Part shown: positions 38,212 through 48,153 of the stretch, one piece after another | Position numbering within the stretch: the stretch's first letter is position 1 | How the letters are laid out: each line of letters opens with the position of its first letter | NCBI RefSeq assembly: GCF_037152535.1 | Contig: NZ_JBBCMA010000002.1 | Span: 124,001-188,000, forward strand | Length of the DNA: 64,000 bases | Direction: 5' to 3' | Source of the DNA: Leclercia sp. AS011 | GTDB taxonomy: Bacteria > Pseudomonadota > Gammaproteobacteria > Enterobacterales > Enterobacteriaceae | Made by a program: the position numbers and the translations under genes | Notes under the pieces: model-generated | Seen by the model: the letters and a program-made list of their open reading frames with translations, nothing else | The model's database searches: none | What the model was told of the DNA's origin: nothing

Positions 38212-39120
38212 TTAACCGATTAACTTTTTAACGCGGGTCGCCAGCCAGGAGTCGCTCTTTTGCGGACTCACTTCTTCTGGCAAGGCATCCAGCTGCGCCT
38301 GCAAGGCTGCCATTTCTGCTTTAACTTTCGGGGCCAGGGCGGCCGCCAGCAGGCAGGTTTCGTCATTGCGATCGTGGGCTTTGAAATAGGCTTTGTGTTT
38401 TACGCGCTTGGCTGTAGCGGCGCTGCCGCGCAGGTGTTTACCGAGTAAAAACTCTTCAAGCGATTTGACAACGTAATGGTTAACGCGCACGCCGTTCCAG
38501 ATCACTTCTTCGCTGACGCCGTTCCCGTGTTTTGGGTGGGAAACCAGATCGTTGCCCAGCGTATCGATATAGCGGCCATAGCGCAGATCGGCGTGATGGG
38601 GATTGTTAAAGTGATTTGCGCATTTTGGTCTGACAATGCTTTTGAAATTCTTATTGGCATTAAATTGCTGAGGGGCGCGCTGGGTAAAGCGCTCGGTTAC
38701 AAGGCCTTCTTCGGCAAACAGCTCGCCGTTTGAACCGAAGTTTGCCCAGTTAAGGGCGACTGCACTGACAGAAGGATCGCTAAACCATTCGTTTAGATTA
38801 GTTGCGAGGTTCTGCTCAGAATCGAGTGGCACTAAGAACTCGTCTGCATCGATAAAAGCCAGCAAGTCGATGTCTTCGCTGCAACTGCGTAAAATACGTT
38901 CGTAAGCGGGGAGTTGCGGCTTTTGGCCTTCGACATCAGGAAAGTCCAGTACGGTTACTATGCCGAGTTTCTCCAGCCCGTTAAGAAACGCACGTGAACC
39001 ATCATTACTGCCGTTATCCGCAATAATAAATCCGCTTACGCCTACGACCCTGTGATAAGCAATCCATTCCAGCAGGGCATCCATTTCGTTTTTAATGATT
39101 GCGGCAACAAATAATTTCAA
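38212..39120 (-). CDS. GT2-like glycosyltransferase (Glyco_tranf_2_4/GT92-like)
   Basis: A 302-aa protein beginning MKLFVAAIIKNEMDALLEWI, then GVSGFIIADNGSNDGSRAFL and the metal site LAFIDADEFLVPL (DxD), which is the pattern of the Glyco_tranf_2_4 group. The C-terminal quarter is basic and possibly coiled-coil (MAALQAQLDALPEEV). Role in the repeat unit or in side-chain addition is unknown. It is separated from ugd by an 86-bp gap carrying a strong hairpin. Codon use is intermediate between the AT-rich block and the host-like rfb genes. Confidence 0.78.
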   Translation of the reverse strand: MKLFVAAIIKNEMDALLEWIAYHRVVGVSGFIIADNGSNDGSRAFLNGLEKLGIVTVLDFPDVEGQKPQLPAYERILRSCSEDIDLLAFIDADEFLVPLDSEQNLATNLNEWFSDPSVSAVALNWANFGSNGELFAEEGLVTERFTQRAPQQFNANKNFKSIVRPKCANHFNNPHHADLRYGRYIDTLGNDLVSHPKHGNGVSEEVIWNGVRVNHYVVKSLEEFLLGKHLRGSAATAKRVKHKAYFKAHDRNDETCLLAAALAPKVKAEMAALQAQLDALPEEVSPQKSDSWLATRVKKLIG

Positions 39121-39171
39121 AATGCATTCTCAGTCAAATAACGGGAGAAAGTATCACCCGTGTCCATTGTG

Positions 39172-39198
39172 AATAAAGAGGGTAAACCCCTCTTTATT
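39172..39198 (-). terminator. Hairpin downstream of ugd
   Basis: AATAAAGAGGG-5 nt-CCCTCTTTATT, a perfect 11-bp stem 8 bp after the ugd stop. A/U-rich ends on both sides make it a plausible bidirectional terminator inside the capsule locus. Confidence 0.65.
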
Positions 39199-39206
39199 GG
39201 TGCATC

Positions 39207-40376
39207 TCAATCCGAGCCAAATAAATCGCGGGTGTAGACCTTGTCGGCGACATCGGCTAACTCGCGTGCCATGCGATTACAGAGAATCACATCGCTGATG
39301 GCTTTAAATTCTTCGAGGTTGCGAATGACGCGGGAGTTGAAGAAGGTGTCTTCTTTGATGGTTGGCTCAAAGACTACAACCTCGATCCCCTTGGCTTTAA
39401 TCCGCTTCATAATCCCCTGAATGGCTGAAGAGCGGAAGTTATCGGAGCCCGCTTTCATGACCAGACGGTGGATCCCAACAACCTTAGGCTTACGGGCGAT
39501 CACGCTGTCGGCAATAAAATCCTTGCGGGTAGTATTAGCATCGACAATCGCCCGGATCAGGTTATTCGGCACTTCCTGATAGTTCGCCAACAGTTGCTTA
39601 GTGTCTTTCGGCAGACAATAGCCACCATAGCCAAACGAAGGGTTGTTATAGTGCGTACCAATACGCGGATCAAGACCAATACCTTCGATGATCTGACGGC
39701 TATCAAGTCCATGAGACTGAGCGTAGGTGTCCAGCTCGTTGAAATACGCAACTCGCATGGCGAGGTAGGTATTAGCAAACAGCTTGATGGCTTCGGCTTC
39801 GGTACTGCCGGTTAACAGCACCTGCACATCTTTCTTAATGGCACCTTCTTTCAGCAGGTCGGCAAAGCGCTGCGCGCGCTCGCTGCATTCCCCAACCACA
39901 ATGCGTGATGGATGAAGGTTGTCATACAGAGCACGACCTTCACGCAGGAACTCAGGGGAGAAAATCAGATTATCAGTACCTAACTCCTGACGCATCCGCT
40001 CGGTAAAGCCCACCGGAATGGTGGACTTGATGACCATAACTGCCTGCGGATTAATACTCATCACATCGCGAATGACTGCTTCAACGGTGCTGGTATTGAA
40101 GTAGTTAGTCTTTGGATCGTAATCAGTCGGCGTAGCGATAATGACAAACTCGGCGTCCTGATAGGCTTCGACTTTGTCCAGCGTTGCACGAAGATTAAGA
40201 GACTTGTTAGCTAAGTAGTCTTCAAGTTCTTTATCGGCGATGGGCGATTGACGTTGGTTAATCTTTTCGACTTTTTCAGGAATTATTTCAAGCGCAATTA
40301 CTTGATGGTGTTGCGCCAAAAGTACGGCATTGGAAAGACCAACATAACCTGTCCCAGTTATTGTAATGAATTTCAT
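39207..40376 (-). CDS. ugd: UDP-glucose 6-dehydrogenase
   Basis: A 389-aa enzyme with the Rossmann start [20 protein letters not shown], the strand [20 protein letters not shown], the substrate/proton-relay [14 protein letters not shown] and [15 protein letters not shown], and the catalytic Cys in [20 protein letters not shown]. It oxidises UDP-glucose to UDP-glucuronate, a capsule precursor. The length matches E. coli Ugd (388). It may be a capsule-specific copy; the chromosomal ugd near his/gnd is outside the window. It follows the AT-rich block with a 2-bp gap. Confidence 0.95.
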   Translation of the reverse strand: MKFITITGTGYVGLSNAVLLAQHHQVIALEIIPEKVEKINQRQSPIADKELEDYLANKSLNLRATLDKVEAYQDAEFVIIATPTDYDPKTNYFNTSTVEAVIRDVMSINPQAVMVIKSTIPVGFTERMRQELGTDNLIFSPEFLREGRALYDNLHPSRIVVGECSERAQRFADLLKEGAIKKDVQVLLTGSTEAEAIKLFANTYLAMRVAYFNELDTYAQSHGLDSRQIIEGIGLDPRIGTHYNNPSFGYGGYCLPKDTKQLLANYQEVPNNLIRAIVDANTTRKDFIADSVIARKPKVVGIHRLVMKAGSDNFRSSAIQGIMKRIKAKGIEVVVFEPTIKEDTFFNSRVIRNLEEFKAISDVILCNRMARELADVADKVYTRDLFGSD

Positions 40377-40378
40377 AG

Positions 40379-41125
40379 TTAAAAGATGCCGTTATTTTTA
40401 TATATAAAATCTTTGATATAAGTTAAGAATGACTTTTCATTATTAATGAGTTTTTTTGGGTGATATGCTTTATCTTCATTAAAAAAAAGTCTTTCATGGC
40501 GTACTGTGGTTTCTTTGGAAAAAAGAACATCTCTTTTCTTTATTTGCGCAGGTGCGCCTACTGCGATAGATGCATAAGGGATGCTTTTTGTTACAACAGA
40601 GCGGGAACCTATGATACATCCTGAATCTAAGACTGTATTTTTTAGGATGTCAGTGTTTCTACCAACCCATACATGGTTTCCGATGATTATATCACCGCCT
40701 CCATTTATTCTCATTCCACTATTATCAAATATAGGGTGACCATCAGAGTTAGTAATATTGATATTTTCAGCAAACATACAGTCCTTACCGATGTAAATAT
40801 CATGACCTTCGGCAGCGAGAATATTTGCTGTATTTGTAAAGCTAGTAGACTCATCAATATAAATACAACTTCCATAACCTAGTAGGAAGTTAGCTCTTAC
40901 GCCATCCGATTTGATGTAAACAATGGCGTTTTCTGATCTGAAATCAATTATTGAATTTTTAAGAATGGCCCCTTTATCAATAATAATATAGTTTCTTTTT
41001 TGTGTTCCAATTATTTTCACCGTTCTAAAATCGATGTTCTCTTGATTGTATATATAAACTTGGTCTATATTACTTATAGATGCGGTTTTTATTATATTGT
41101 TGAATTCATCAATATCATTATTCAT
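40379..41125 (-). CDS. Left-handed beta-helix (hexapeptide repeat) acyltransferase
   Basis: A 248-aa protein with tandem hexapeptides from about residue 60 to 195 (for example [30 protein letters not shown]) and the terminal coils of the acetyltransferase family: [19 protein letters not shown], then [20 protein letters not shown] and [11 protein letters not shown]. The likely role is O-acetylation of the capsular sugar or of a precursor. Strongly AT-rich, like its two upstream neighbours, and overlapping the GT61 gene by 8 bp, so it belongs to the same acquired block. Confidence 0.82.
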   Translation of the reverse strand: MNNDIDEFNNIIKTASISNIDQVYIYNQENIDFRTVKIIGTQKRNYIIIDKGAILKNSIIDFRSENAIVYIKSDGVRANFLLGYGSCIYIDESTSFTNTANILAAEGHDIYIGKDCMFAENINITNSDGHPIFDNSGMRINGGGDIIIGNHVWVGRNTDILKNTVLDSGCIIGSRSVVTKSIPYASIAVGAPAQIKKRDVLFSKETTVRHERLFFNEDKAYHPKKLINNEKSFLTYIKDFIYKNNGIF

Positions 41126-42350
41126 AATTCAAACTTTCCAAGATATTTATTATAATGTTTTCATCTATATGCCATTTCCTTTCATTCTTGGGGGTGGAGT
41201 AATCTAAACCAGACCCAAGACCGATAGTGATATTGCTTTCTCGAATACTTGAAAGCAAAAGATCATCTGGAAGATAAAAGTTTGATGGAGCTAAAATTAT
41301 TAATAATTTTGATTTCGAAAAAGCCGAAAGATACATTTGACTTCCGACAGGCCCTGCAATAATAGATGATTCGCTGACTAATTTTATTTGTTCTTTTATT
41401 GATAAATTTTCGGGTGTAATAATTTCAAAACCATAAGATGAAAAAATATCTTCAATATTAGCTTCGTTCTCAAGCGGCCTATCTGCTGTGTTCTTTCTAC
41501 TTAAATAAATTCTTTTATAAGGCTTTGAATTAGGAAGGACATTATTTGATATTTTATCATATGTTAATTGGGCTAAATTTGATGCCCAATGATGAGTTTT
41601 GTATGAAATATCTGGTACAAAAAGCCTTTCAACAATGGCATGCTTAGGAGCATATATTATTTTATCTAAGGGAATACCTAAGATATCTAAAACCTGTAAA
41701 GCAAATTCTGGAATAGAGTCTTCATAGACAAGGTATTTAATGTCATCTTTGATATTGCTTGGAATAAATTCTAAAGCCCATAAACGAGATAGCCCTTCGA
41801 CTAAAAAGTGTCCAAAATGACGATGTATGCTCCCAACAAAAAAGTAATTACCTTTTAAAATAGTCGGTTCACTTGAACTATCATAATCTAAATATAACGA
41901 GCCATCTATTTCTTTGACTAAATCACTTGGTAAAGTCTTTGTACCATCGAGTATACCATATGAGTTTTTAGATAGTTCATATTTACTGTTGAGTAAAAGC
42001 TGTGAAAATTCATGAAATTTTGAGTTTCGTCTTCTTATCCTTCCACCAAAAACATGAGCGTTATGTAGAACTGATAGATTTATACACTCTTCAAACGAAC
42101 CATTGATTTTCTGCCATTCAGCTTTTTTTGTCCACTCTAACGGATTTAATAAAACTAAAGGTGCTAATTCATATGTAGAGTTTAAATTGCGATGGAAAGT
42201 TAAGGATTTGCTATTAAGCTTATTCTCAATATTGATTTTAGTAGATTCTGAAATTTTGAATTCTAGATCAGTGTTTAGTTTTATTAAGTCTACTTCGGAT
42301 ATTGAAATAGGACAAGTTGATAATTTGCTGAAATTAAGATCTATCATCAT
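41118..42350 (-). CDS. GT61-family (DUF563) glycosyltransferase
   Basis: A 410-aa protein. The middle has GSIHRHFGHFLVEGLSRLWA, a DUF563 hallmark. The C-terminal half has KRIYLSRKNTADRPLENEAN, YGFEIITPENLSIKEQIKLV and SSIIAGPVGSQMYLSAFSKS, matching GT61 motifs. Such enzymes transfer pentoses or hexosamines in plants and polymer sugars in bacteria. Very AT-rich. It overlaps both neighbours (17 bp with the large GT gene, 8 bp with the acyltransferase), so the three form a tight cassette. Confidence 0.8.
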   Translation of the reverse strand: MMIDLNFSKLSTCPISISEVDLIKLNTDLEFKISESTKINIENKLNSKSLTFHRNLNSTYELAPLVLLNPLEWTKKAEWQKINGSFEECINLSVLHNAHVFGGRIRRRNSKFHEFSQLLLNSKYELSKNSYGILDGTKTLPSDLVKEIDGSLYLDYDSSSEPTILKGNYFFVGSIHRHFGHFLVEGLSRLWALEFIPSNIKDDIKYLVYEDSIPEFALQVLDILGIPLDKIIYAPKHAIVERLFVPDISYKTHHWASNLAQLTYDKISNNVLPNSKPYKRIYLSRKNTADRPLENEANIEDIFSSYGFEIITPENLSIKEQIKLVSESSIIAGPVGSQMYLSAFSKSKLLIILAPSNFYLPDDLLLSSIRESNITIGLGSGLDYSTPKNERKWHIDENIIINILESLNYE

Positions 42351-45300
42351 AAAAACCTTTAAATTTTACCAAAGCATCTTGCCAAGACTCAGGGGTATTA
42401 TTTACAAATGTAATTTTTTGATACTCCTCCATATTCATAATATTTTTAAGATCTGAGTAAGGAGAAATATTACTGCAGATAACAGGCAAGTTCAATGCCA
42501 GCAGTTCAATTGCTTTTAAAGGACTTTTAGTATTGGCGAATTGTTCATCAATTAAAGGAGCTACCCCAACATCAAAATTATGGCTTATACGAATTAGCCA
42601 GTTTACAAAAAGATCATAGCGAGAACTAGGTGGAGTCAATCTTGTTATGAATTTACTTTCAGTAAAATCACCACAACCAATAACATATAGATGGAAACGT
42701 GGTTTTATATTATTAAGCTGATTAATGACAGTTGATAAAAAGTTCAAATCTTCCTGATGTGTTCTAGAACCGAAATATAAAATATTAATTATCGTTGAGT
42801 CAGTGATTAGATCGATTTTTTCCTGAGTATCAATGTTTGTGTTCCATCGGTGTGCAAATATTTTGTTAGGGCGAACTGTAACGTTGCTATTATGTTCTTG
42901 AACAATCGCGGCCAAGGAATCATTGGTTACATGGACTGTGCTTGCTTTAGTTATAAGTTTTAGAAAATTACTTCTGTAATTTTTATAAATGCTATCAATA
43001 TCAATAATTGCAGGTACGTTTAACAAATTGTCATCAATTTCATAATCGTATGGGATCATGTTTTTGTCTAATGAATTGATACACCAATCTACAGCATAAC
43101 TTGGTATGGCGTCTCTTTGAATAATGACTTTACTCAATTCATTACATTTATAAGTTAAGAGATCATGCCATGGAATAAATTCCACTTTAAGATTGTATTT
43201 ATTTTCAAAGTCATTTTTCCAATCTATTAGTCTCACATAGGCTGTTGGTGGAACATTAGGATAATAGCCTTTCAGAACAATACCCATAATTCTTTTTGTA
43301 GGAAGTTCTATTTTGCAGACATCTTGATAAATATGTAAATATTTTTCTGTCATTCTACTTACAGTATTGTAAGCGCCATATCCTTTTTGCCATTTTGCGA
43401 CATTTTTTTGCTTTTCTTTAATTTCTTGAGGATTGTTGCAGAGAAATATCAGGTGTTCATAACATTCTTGCGGGTTATTTGATACTAACCAACCTGCATT
43501 ATGTCTACTTATTCTTTTTTCAACTGCACCATAAGCTAAACCGATGACAGGCAGACCTGATGCCCAACTTTCAGTTAATGTGTGGCAATAAGTTTCAGGC
43601 CAAATTGAAAATACCGCTGAAATATCTGGGTTAATCAATTGTACTTTATTAATGAAGTCTTCCCTGTTATATTTTCCATGATAGGTGACTATGTCCATAA
43701 TATCTTTATCGCAAGTGCCAAGTACATGGAAATGAATTTTATTGCTTTCATCAAGTTCTTTTATTTTTTTAATTAAACTTTTACCTTTGGTGAGAGTAAT
43801 ATTTCCAGGAATAAGTACATTTATAATATTATCAGATGCCGTAGTTTTAGGTTCGAGGAAAGAGGTGAAATCTCGGCCATGAGGGATTACAGTAAAAGGT
43901 ATACCCTTAATCTTTGGTAAGTTTTTTAAAATGATTTCTTTCGCGCTTTCACACGTGGTTATAAATTGATCACAATTTAATAGCGCCTCTTCCATTCTGG
44001 TTTTCCATGCTTTCAGCATAGACGGCGTCATAGGGGTAACTGTCTCATCGCGCCATAATGGATTATTTGTTCCATGATCTAAACCATCAATAAATAACTC
44101 TCCATTTTCATTTACTAAATTTACAGAAGGGCATATTGTATAAAAATCATGGAATGAGTTAATTACTGGTATACCCATATCTTTAGCTATTTCAGGCAGC
44201 TTTAAGCTATGCCACGCTATGTGTCGTATATGTAGAAGTTCAATGCTGTATTTATAGATAACACTTCTAACAATCTGTTCATATTCAAATGAACGATGGG
44301 TTGCAAAATTCACTGGATCACTGAGATGGAATTTTTCGATTACCTTATAATCCTTTTCATCTGCTCTCATTATCTCAATTAATTTAGAGTTAGATGCAAG
44401 TACATAGCAATCATAAATATCTTTCAATGATCGCATAAGGTCATAGTTAGTTTTAGGAGTGCCGCCAGTACGAGTCGATATGACAAATAGAATTTTAGGT
44501 TTAACAATCCCTTCATTCGGAGATGTTTTAGTTATTTTGCTTTCAATCGTACTTCTTGCTTTTGTAAATATCGTCGAATTTCCGATGGCTTTAATGGCTC
44601 CAGAATAATATGGATGATCATTCTTAACCTGAGTGATGCCGTTTTCAATTAGAAGCTCTTTTTCACCCTTAAAAGAAGCTGAACGCTTGTGATAAATATA
44701 TGTTTTGAGATCAACAATATTAATCCATCCATGTGATACTGCTCTCATGCAGAAATCATTTTCTTCACCATATCCGCGTGGGAATTTTTCTTTGTCAAAG
44801 ACCCCAATATGATCAAGCAACTCGCGCTTTATAAAAAGACAGAATCCATTGCCCGTTGGAGTTGTAACGAATGCTGAATCAATAGCTGACGACACCAATC
44901 GGGCAATATGGTTAATAGACAAGTGGTCTGGTAAATCATTCCAGCCTGATTTAGGGACAGAAAATGCACCTGCTCCATTTGAAACAGCTGTCACCGTTCC
45001 GATATCATCATTCTGGTACGCAGCAACAGACATTTGCCTTAACCAGTTTTTGGATACGACCGTATCGCTATTAAGCAATACAATATCATCCTTACCACTT
45101 AAAGAAATACCAAAGTTGACATTATTTGTATATCCGATATTTTTCTTATTATGGATTATTTTTACGCCGGGAATTTTTTTATATTTGTCCAATGTTGTTC
45201 GTACGGATTTATCCGGACTCGCATCATTAATTACTAAGAGTTTAACATTATTACCTAACCTAGTATGCTGGATAACACTATCTAAACAATCCATAACTTC

Positions 45301-45897
45301 ATTAATTGCATTATATACTGGTACAATAATAGTTATGTTGACTTTGGAAAGTTTTGATGGAATGTTAATTAAAACTGTTTTTGTCTGTTCTTTGACTTTT
45401 TTCTCTATGGCTCTTTTTTCATTTTTACCATGCTTTAAATAATGATATAAAGGATTTATCCCTGACTTTCTCACATCATCATGTAAAAAATAATAAAACG
45501 ACCCATCAAATTTTTCAGATGTACGGTTAAGTATAGCTTGAGGTGTTTGAATGTAATGAGTAAGAGGAATTACTCCATCTTCGATACTATAAACTTTTTT
45601 GTAATAAATTGGATCGAAAAGCTCATTTGGCCATCGATTTTCTTTGTAGCCATGACGTATATAATGTCGAATAGGATCTAATTTTCTTTGTGATACATCT
45701 CTATATTTTCTTTCATAAAATTCTGAATCAAATAAACCTGATTGTTTGATAATGGTATACTGTTGCTCATAGGTAAAATCTTTTAAATAATTATCTTTTT
45801 GTAATGTAAAGTTTAGTGCATTGCCAGAGTTTATTTCCAGTTTGCTCTTTTTTGTTTTTTTATTTTTTAATTTTTTAAAAAAATCTACTGATATCAT
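42334..45897 (-). CDS. Large multi-domain glycosyltransferase (GT2 plus two GT4-like modules)
   Basis: A 1187-aa protein. Residues about 40-165 carry two or three FDxxYY...DPIRHYIRHGYKE-like repeats that often precede capsule GTs. A GT2 domain follows from about 185: ITIIVPVYNAINEVMDCLDS, DIVLLNSDTVVSKNWLRQM, GYGEENDFCMRAVSHGW. From about 465 to 820 there is a GT4 domain: FVISTRTGGTPKTNYDL, VIPHGRDF, LIPGNITLTKGKSL, SIWPETYCHTLTESWASGLP. From about 830 a second GT-B domain resembles the protein at 35120: INILYFGSRTHQEDLNFL, FDVGVAPLIDEQFANTKSP, LKAIELLALNLPVICSN. ATG 45897 is chosen over GTG 45909 because GAGG lies 8 nt before it. Strongly AT-rich. Confidence 0.85.
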   Translation of the reverse strand: MISVDFFKKLKNKKTKKSKLEINSGNALNFTLQKDNYLKDFTYEQQYTIIKQSGLFDSEFYERKYRDVSQRKLDPIRHYIRHGYKENRWPNELFDPIYYKKVYSIEDGVIPLTHYIQTPQAILNRTSEKFDGSFYYFLHDDVRKSGINPLYHYLKHGKNEKRAIEKKVKEQTKTVLINIPSKLSKVNITIIVPVYNAINEVMDCLDSVIQHTRLGNNVKLLVINDASPDKSVRTTLDKYKKIPGVKIIHNKKNIGYTNNVNFGISLSGKDDIVLLNSDTVVSKNWLRQMSVAAYQNDDIGTVTAVSNGAGAFSVPKSGWNDLPDHLSINHIARLVSSAIDSAFVTTPTGNGFCLFIKRELLDHIGVFDKEKFPRGYGEENDFCMRAVSHGWINIVDLKTYIYHKRSASFKGEKELLIENGITQVKNDHPYYSGAIKAIGNSTIFTKARSTIESKITKTSPNEGIVKPKILFVISTRTGGTPKTNYDLMRSLKDIYDCYVLASNSKLIEIMRADEKDYKVIEKFHLSDPVNFATHRSFEYEQIVRSVIYKYSIELLHIRHIAWHSLKLPEIAKDMGIPVINSFHDFYTICPSVNLVNENGELFIDGLDHGTNNPLWRDETVTPMTPSMLKAWKTRMEEALLNCDQFITTCESAKEIILKNLPKIKGIPFTVIPHGRDFTSFLEPKTTASDNIINVLIPGNITLTKGKSLIKKIKELDESNKIHFHVLGTCDKDIMDIVTYHGKYNREDFINKVQLINPDISAVFSIWPETYCHTLTESWASGLPVIGLAYGAVEKRISRHNAGWLVSNNPQECYEHLIFLCNNPQEIKEKQKNVAKWQKGYGAYNTVSRMTEKYLHIYQDVCKIELPTKRIMGIVLKGYYPNVPPTAYVRLIDWKNDFENKYNLKVEFIPWHDLLTYKCNELSKVIIQRDAIPSYAVDWCINSLDKNMIPYDYEIDDNLLNVPAIIDIDSIYKNYRSNFLKLITKASTVHVTNDSLAAIVQEHNSNVTVRPNKIFAHRWNTNIDTQEKIDLITDSTIINILYFGSRTHQEDLNFLSTVINQLNNIKPRFHLYVIGCGDFTESKFITRLTPPSSRYDLFVNWLIRISHNFDVGVAPLIDEQFANTKSPLKAIELLALNLPVICSNISPYSDLKNIMNMEEYQKITFVNNTPESWQDALVKFKGFYDDRS

Positions 45898-46276
45898 TTT
45901 GTGCCTCACTACGAATATTTTAATGTCTTCTATAAATCATCAGACATCATTGTGTGTATTGTTTTTAATTAAGTTATTGACAATAAATATAAAATCAGGC
46001 CTTCGATGTGATTTTATTTAATTTTATTTAATTTTATGAGTTTTAGGATGTCATTCCATTTGTTTCCTTAAACTTAGCCGTTAGTGATAAAGTAAAAATA
46101 CAAGATGTCAACTTTGTGATATATAAGTAGGGAATGCACAAGTACAATAGTAGTGGTTTTCGATAAACTAAGAATACAAGTATTTATAACGTCGTTTGGA
46201 AGATGACTTGTTTCATTTAAGAAGTAATAATTTAGAAATAAAGTATGTCGCAACCAATAAAATAATTTATGCCTTT
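45898..46276 (-). other. AT-rich non-coding gap between kpsE and the serotype region
   Basis: 379 bp with no convincing gene. It contains a tandem decamer ATTTTATTTA (two full copies plus a partial one, 46011-46037). An 87-codon frame at 46074-46337 runs into kpsE and looks fortuitous. The gap is much longer than the other spacings in the locus and may hold a promoter or untranslated leader for the acquired block; no clear -35/-10 pair was identified. Confidence 0.5.
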
Positions 46277-47479
46277 TTAATCTTGATGTTCTCTTAAAGT
46301 AGCCAAGCCCATCACCATCAAACCATACAGCAAACACAGCAAAACGCCAATGGTGGCAAGGTTATACAAACGGCGAGGGTATTCCGCGTCTTCTGCCAAC
46401 GTAGGCTGACTAATTATCAGTAGGTGCTTGAGTTTACGATATGCTTCGATTCTGGCTTGTTCAAGACTAATTAGACCCGTTTTGTAGAGATCTGTTGCTA
46501 GTGTCGCTTGAGTTTGTACATCCATATAGCTGGCGGTCACTTCGTTCATCGAATTTTTATCCGCACCCGTGAGTCGGGATTGTTCTTGAGCAAGTTGCTC
46601 CGTTAAAGCATCCACTCTGGCTTGTACAGAAACAACAGCAGGTGCGGTAGCTTTCATATAGCTTTGCAGCTGTTTTAACTGGGCCTGTTGCTGTGCCAGT
46701 TGAGCTTCTATCTGGCTTACCACACCCATACGAGCCGTACTGGTCGATTCCGGGCTAATAAGGTGATGGGTATTTTGAAACTCAAGCACTTTGGCTTTTT
46801 CGGCCTGTAATCGTTGATAGGCATGATCGACTTCTTTTTCGACAAAGGCCAGCTGTTCCAATGCAACCTGGTGACCTAATTTATTGATAAAGCCTTCAGA
46901 CTCTTTCAGCATCATACCGACCACTTTCTGACCATAGGCAGGATCAAACGCCTGCAACTCAATTGTCAGCACACCGGAGATATCATCCATACGCAATGTG
47001 AGATGTTCCCGGTAATACTTTAAGAATTCCTCACGGCTGACATTGTCAGACAGGCGAGAGAAGTAATCGACTTTATGGCTTTGATAATGGGCTTTCAGAC
47101 CCAGTTCTTTATCCATTTTGTTGAGCAGGTCGGCAGACTTGAGATAGTCTTGAATGAGCAGCACATCCTGATGATTGTTGCCACCTAATCCCAACATCGA
47201 AAGAGCATCAGGCAGCATTTTTATCTGGTCTGCTTGCTTAACCACTAACTCTGCCCGGCTCACATAGCGATCGGAGGCAATAAATCCGAAATAGATAACA
47301 GCGACAGCAAAGCAGGCCACGACCCACTGGAAACTCCCGAGTTTCAGAGTCTGTTTCCATGAGCGCTGGGCAAGGCGGTAACCTTTAGAATCGACAATAA
47401 AATGTTTTGGTTTAGTTTTTAATTTATTTAGTTTGCGCATCAAGCCGGAGGACTTGTTGGATCGAATTGGCTGAGTCAT
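46277..47479 (-). CDS. kpsE: Capsule export inner-membrane protein KpsE (PCP family)
   Basis: A 400-aa polysaccharide co-polymerase type 3 protein (KpsE/CtrB/BexC). The N-terminal tail is followed by TM1 (about 32-50, WVVACFAVAVIYFGFIAS). A periplasmic part with long coiled coil follows (about 190-330, AFVEKEVDHAYQRLQAEKAK, QLAQQQAQLKQLQSYMKA). TM2 lies near the end (about 373-392). It links the KpsMT transporter to the outer-membrane channel KpsD. It is the last of kpsD-M-T-E. Composition returns towards the host average here, marking the edge of the AT-rich block. Confidence 0.93.
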   Translation of the reverse strand: MTQPIRSNKSSGLMRKLNKLKTKPKHFIVDSKGYRLAQRSWKQTLKLGSFQWVVACFAVAVIYFGFIASDRYVSRAELVVKQADQIKMLPDALSMLGLGGNNHQDVLLIQDYLKSADLLNKMDKELGLKAHYQSHKVDYFSRLSDNVSREEFLKYYREHLTLRMDDISGVLTIELQAFDPAYGQKVVGMMLKESEGFINKLGHQVALEQLAFVEKEVDHAYQRLQAEKAKVLEFQNTHHLISPESTSTARMGVVSQIEAQLAQQQAQLKQLQSYMKATAPAVVSVQARVDALTEQLAQEQSRLTGADKNSMNEVTASYMDVQTQATLATDLYKTGLISLEQARIEAYRKLKHLLIISQPTLAEDAEYPRRLYNLATIGVLLCLLYGLMVMGLATLREHQD

Positions 47480-47491
47480 GGTTTTAACTTT

Positions 47492-48142
47492 TTATAAGTT
47501 CTGATAAATACGTATGGCATCTTCGATATTGTCGAATACCTCAAGCTTGCTGTTACGCAGCAAAATACCCATATCGCATTGTTGACGTAAGTTCTTCATA
47601 TCGTGCGAGACCATGATCAGGCTGGCGGTCTCACGTTTTTGATTGAAGACATCGATACATTTTTGTTTAAAGCGGGCATCACCTACAGATGTGATTTCAT
47701 CGGTCAGGTAGATTTCGAAATCGAAGGCCATACTGACGGCAAAGGAGAATTTTGATTTCATACCGCTGGAGTAGGCTTTAATAGGCAGTTCAAAATGCTG
47801 GCCTATTTCCGAGAATTCTTTCACCCACTCTTCTATGGCTTGAGTATCCCGGACGCCATGGATACGGCAGACAAAGCGAGTATTTTCCCGTCCAGTCATA
47901 CTGCCCTGGAACCCACCGCCGAGGGCGAGGGGCCATGAGACGCGACAGTGGCGTGTCACTTTGCCTTTGCTCGGTGTATCCATTCCTCCCAACAGGCGCA
48001 GCAGTGTTGATTTACCGGCTCCGTTGACACCTAAAATTCCAATATTACGGTCGCGAGGTAACGTGATGCTCACGTCACGTAAAACATAGTTGCGACCAAA
48101 TTTGGTGGGGTAATATTTTGAGACGTTATCTAAAATAATCAT
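47492..48142 (-). CDS. kpsT: Capsule ABC exporter ATPase KpsT
   Basis: A 216-aa ATPase. Walker A is GVNGAGKST (38-46), the signature region is AYSSGMKSKFSFAVSMAFD, Walker B with catalytic Glu is EIYLTDEIT, and the switch His is in IMVSHDMKNLRQQ. The short length is typical of the polysaccharide-exporting ABC group. ATG 48142 (MIILDNVSKYYP) is the family start; the frame upstream is a shadow of kpsM. It powers export of the finished, lipid-linked capsule with KpsM. The gap to kpsM is 11 bp. Confidence 0.94.
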   Translation of the reverse strand: MIILDNVSKYYPTKFGRNYVLRDVSITLPRDRNIGILGVNGAGKSTLLRLLGGMDTPSKGKVTRHCRVSWPLALGGGFQGSMTGRENTRFVCRIHGVRDTQAIEEWVKEFSEIGQHFELPIKAYSSGMKSKFSFAVSMAFDFEIYLTDEITSVGDARFKQKCIDVFNQKRETASLIMVSHDMKNLRQQCDMGILLRNSKLEVFDNIEDAIRIYQNL

Positions 48143-48153
48143 CGTTATTAGCT

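Noticed and set aside
46074..46337. 87-codon minus-strand frame at the kpsE 3' end
   Set aside because: It overlaps the end of kpsE in another frame, has no ribosome site and no recognisable motif; AT-rich DNA produces such frames by chance.
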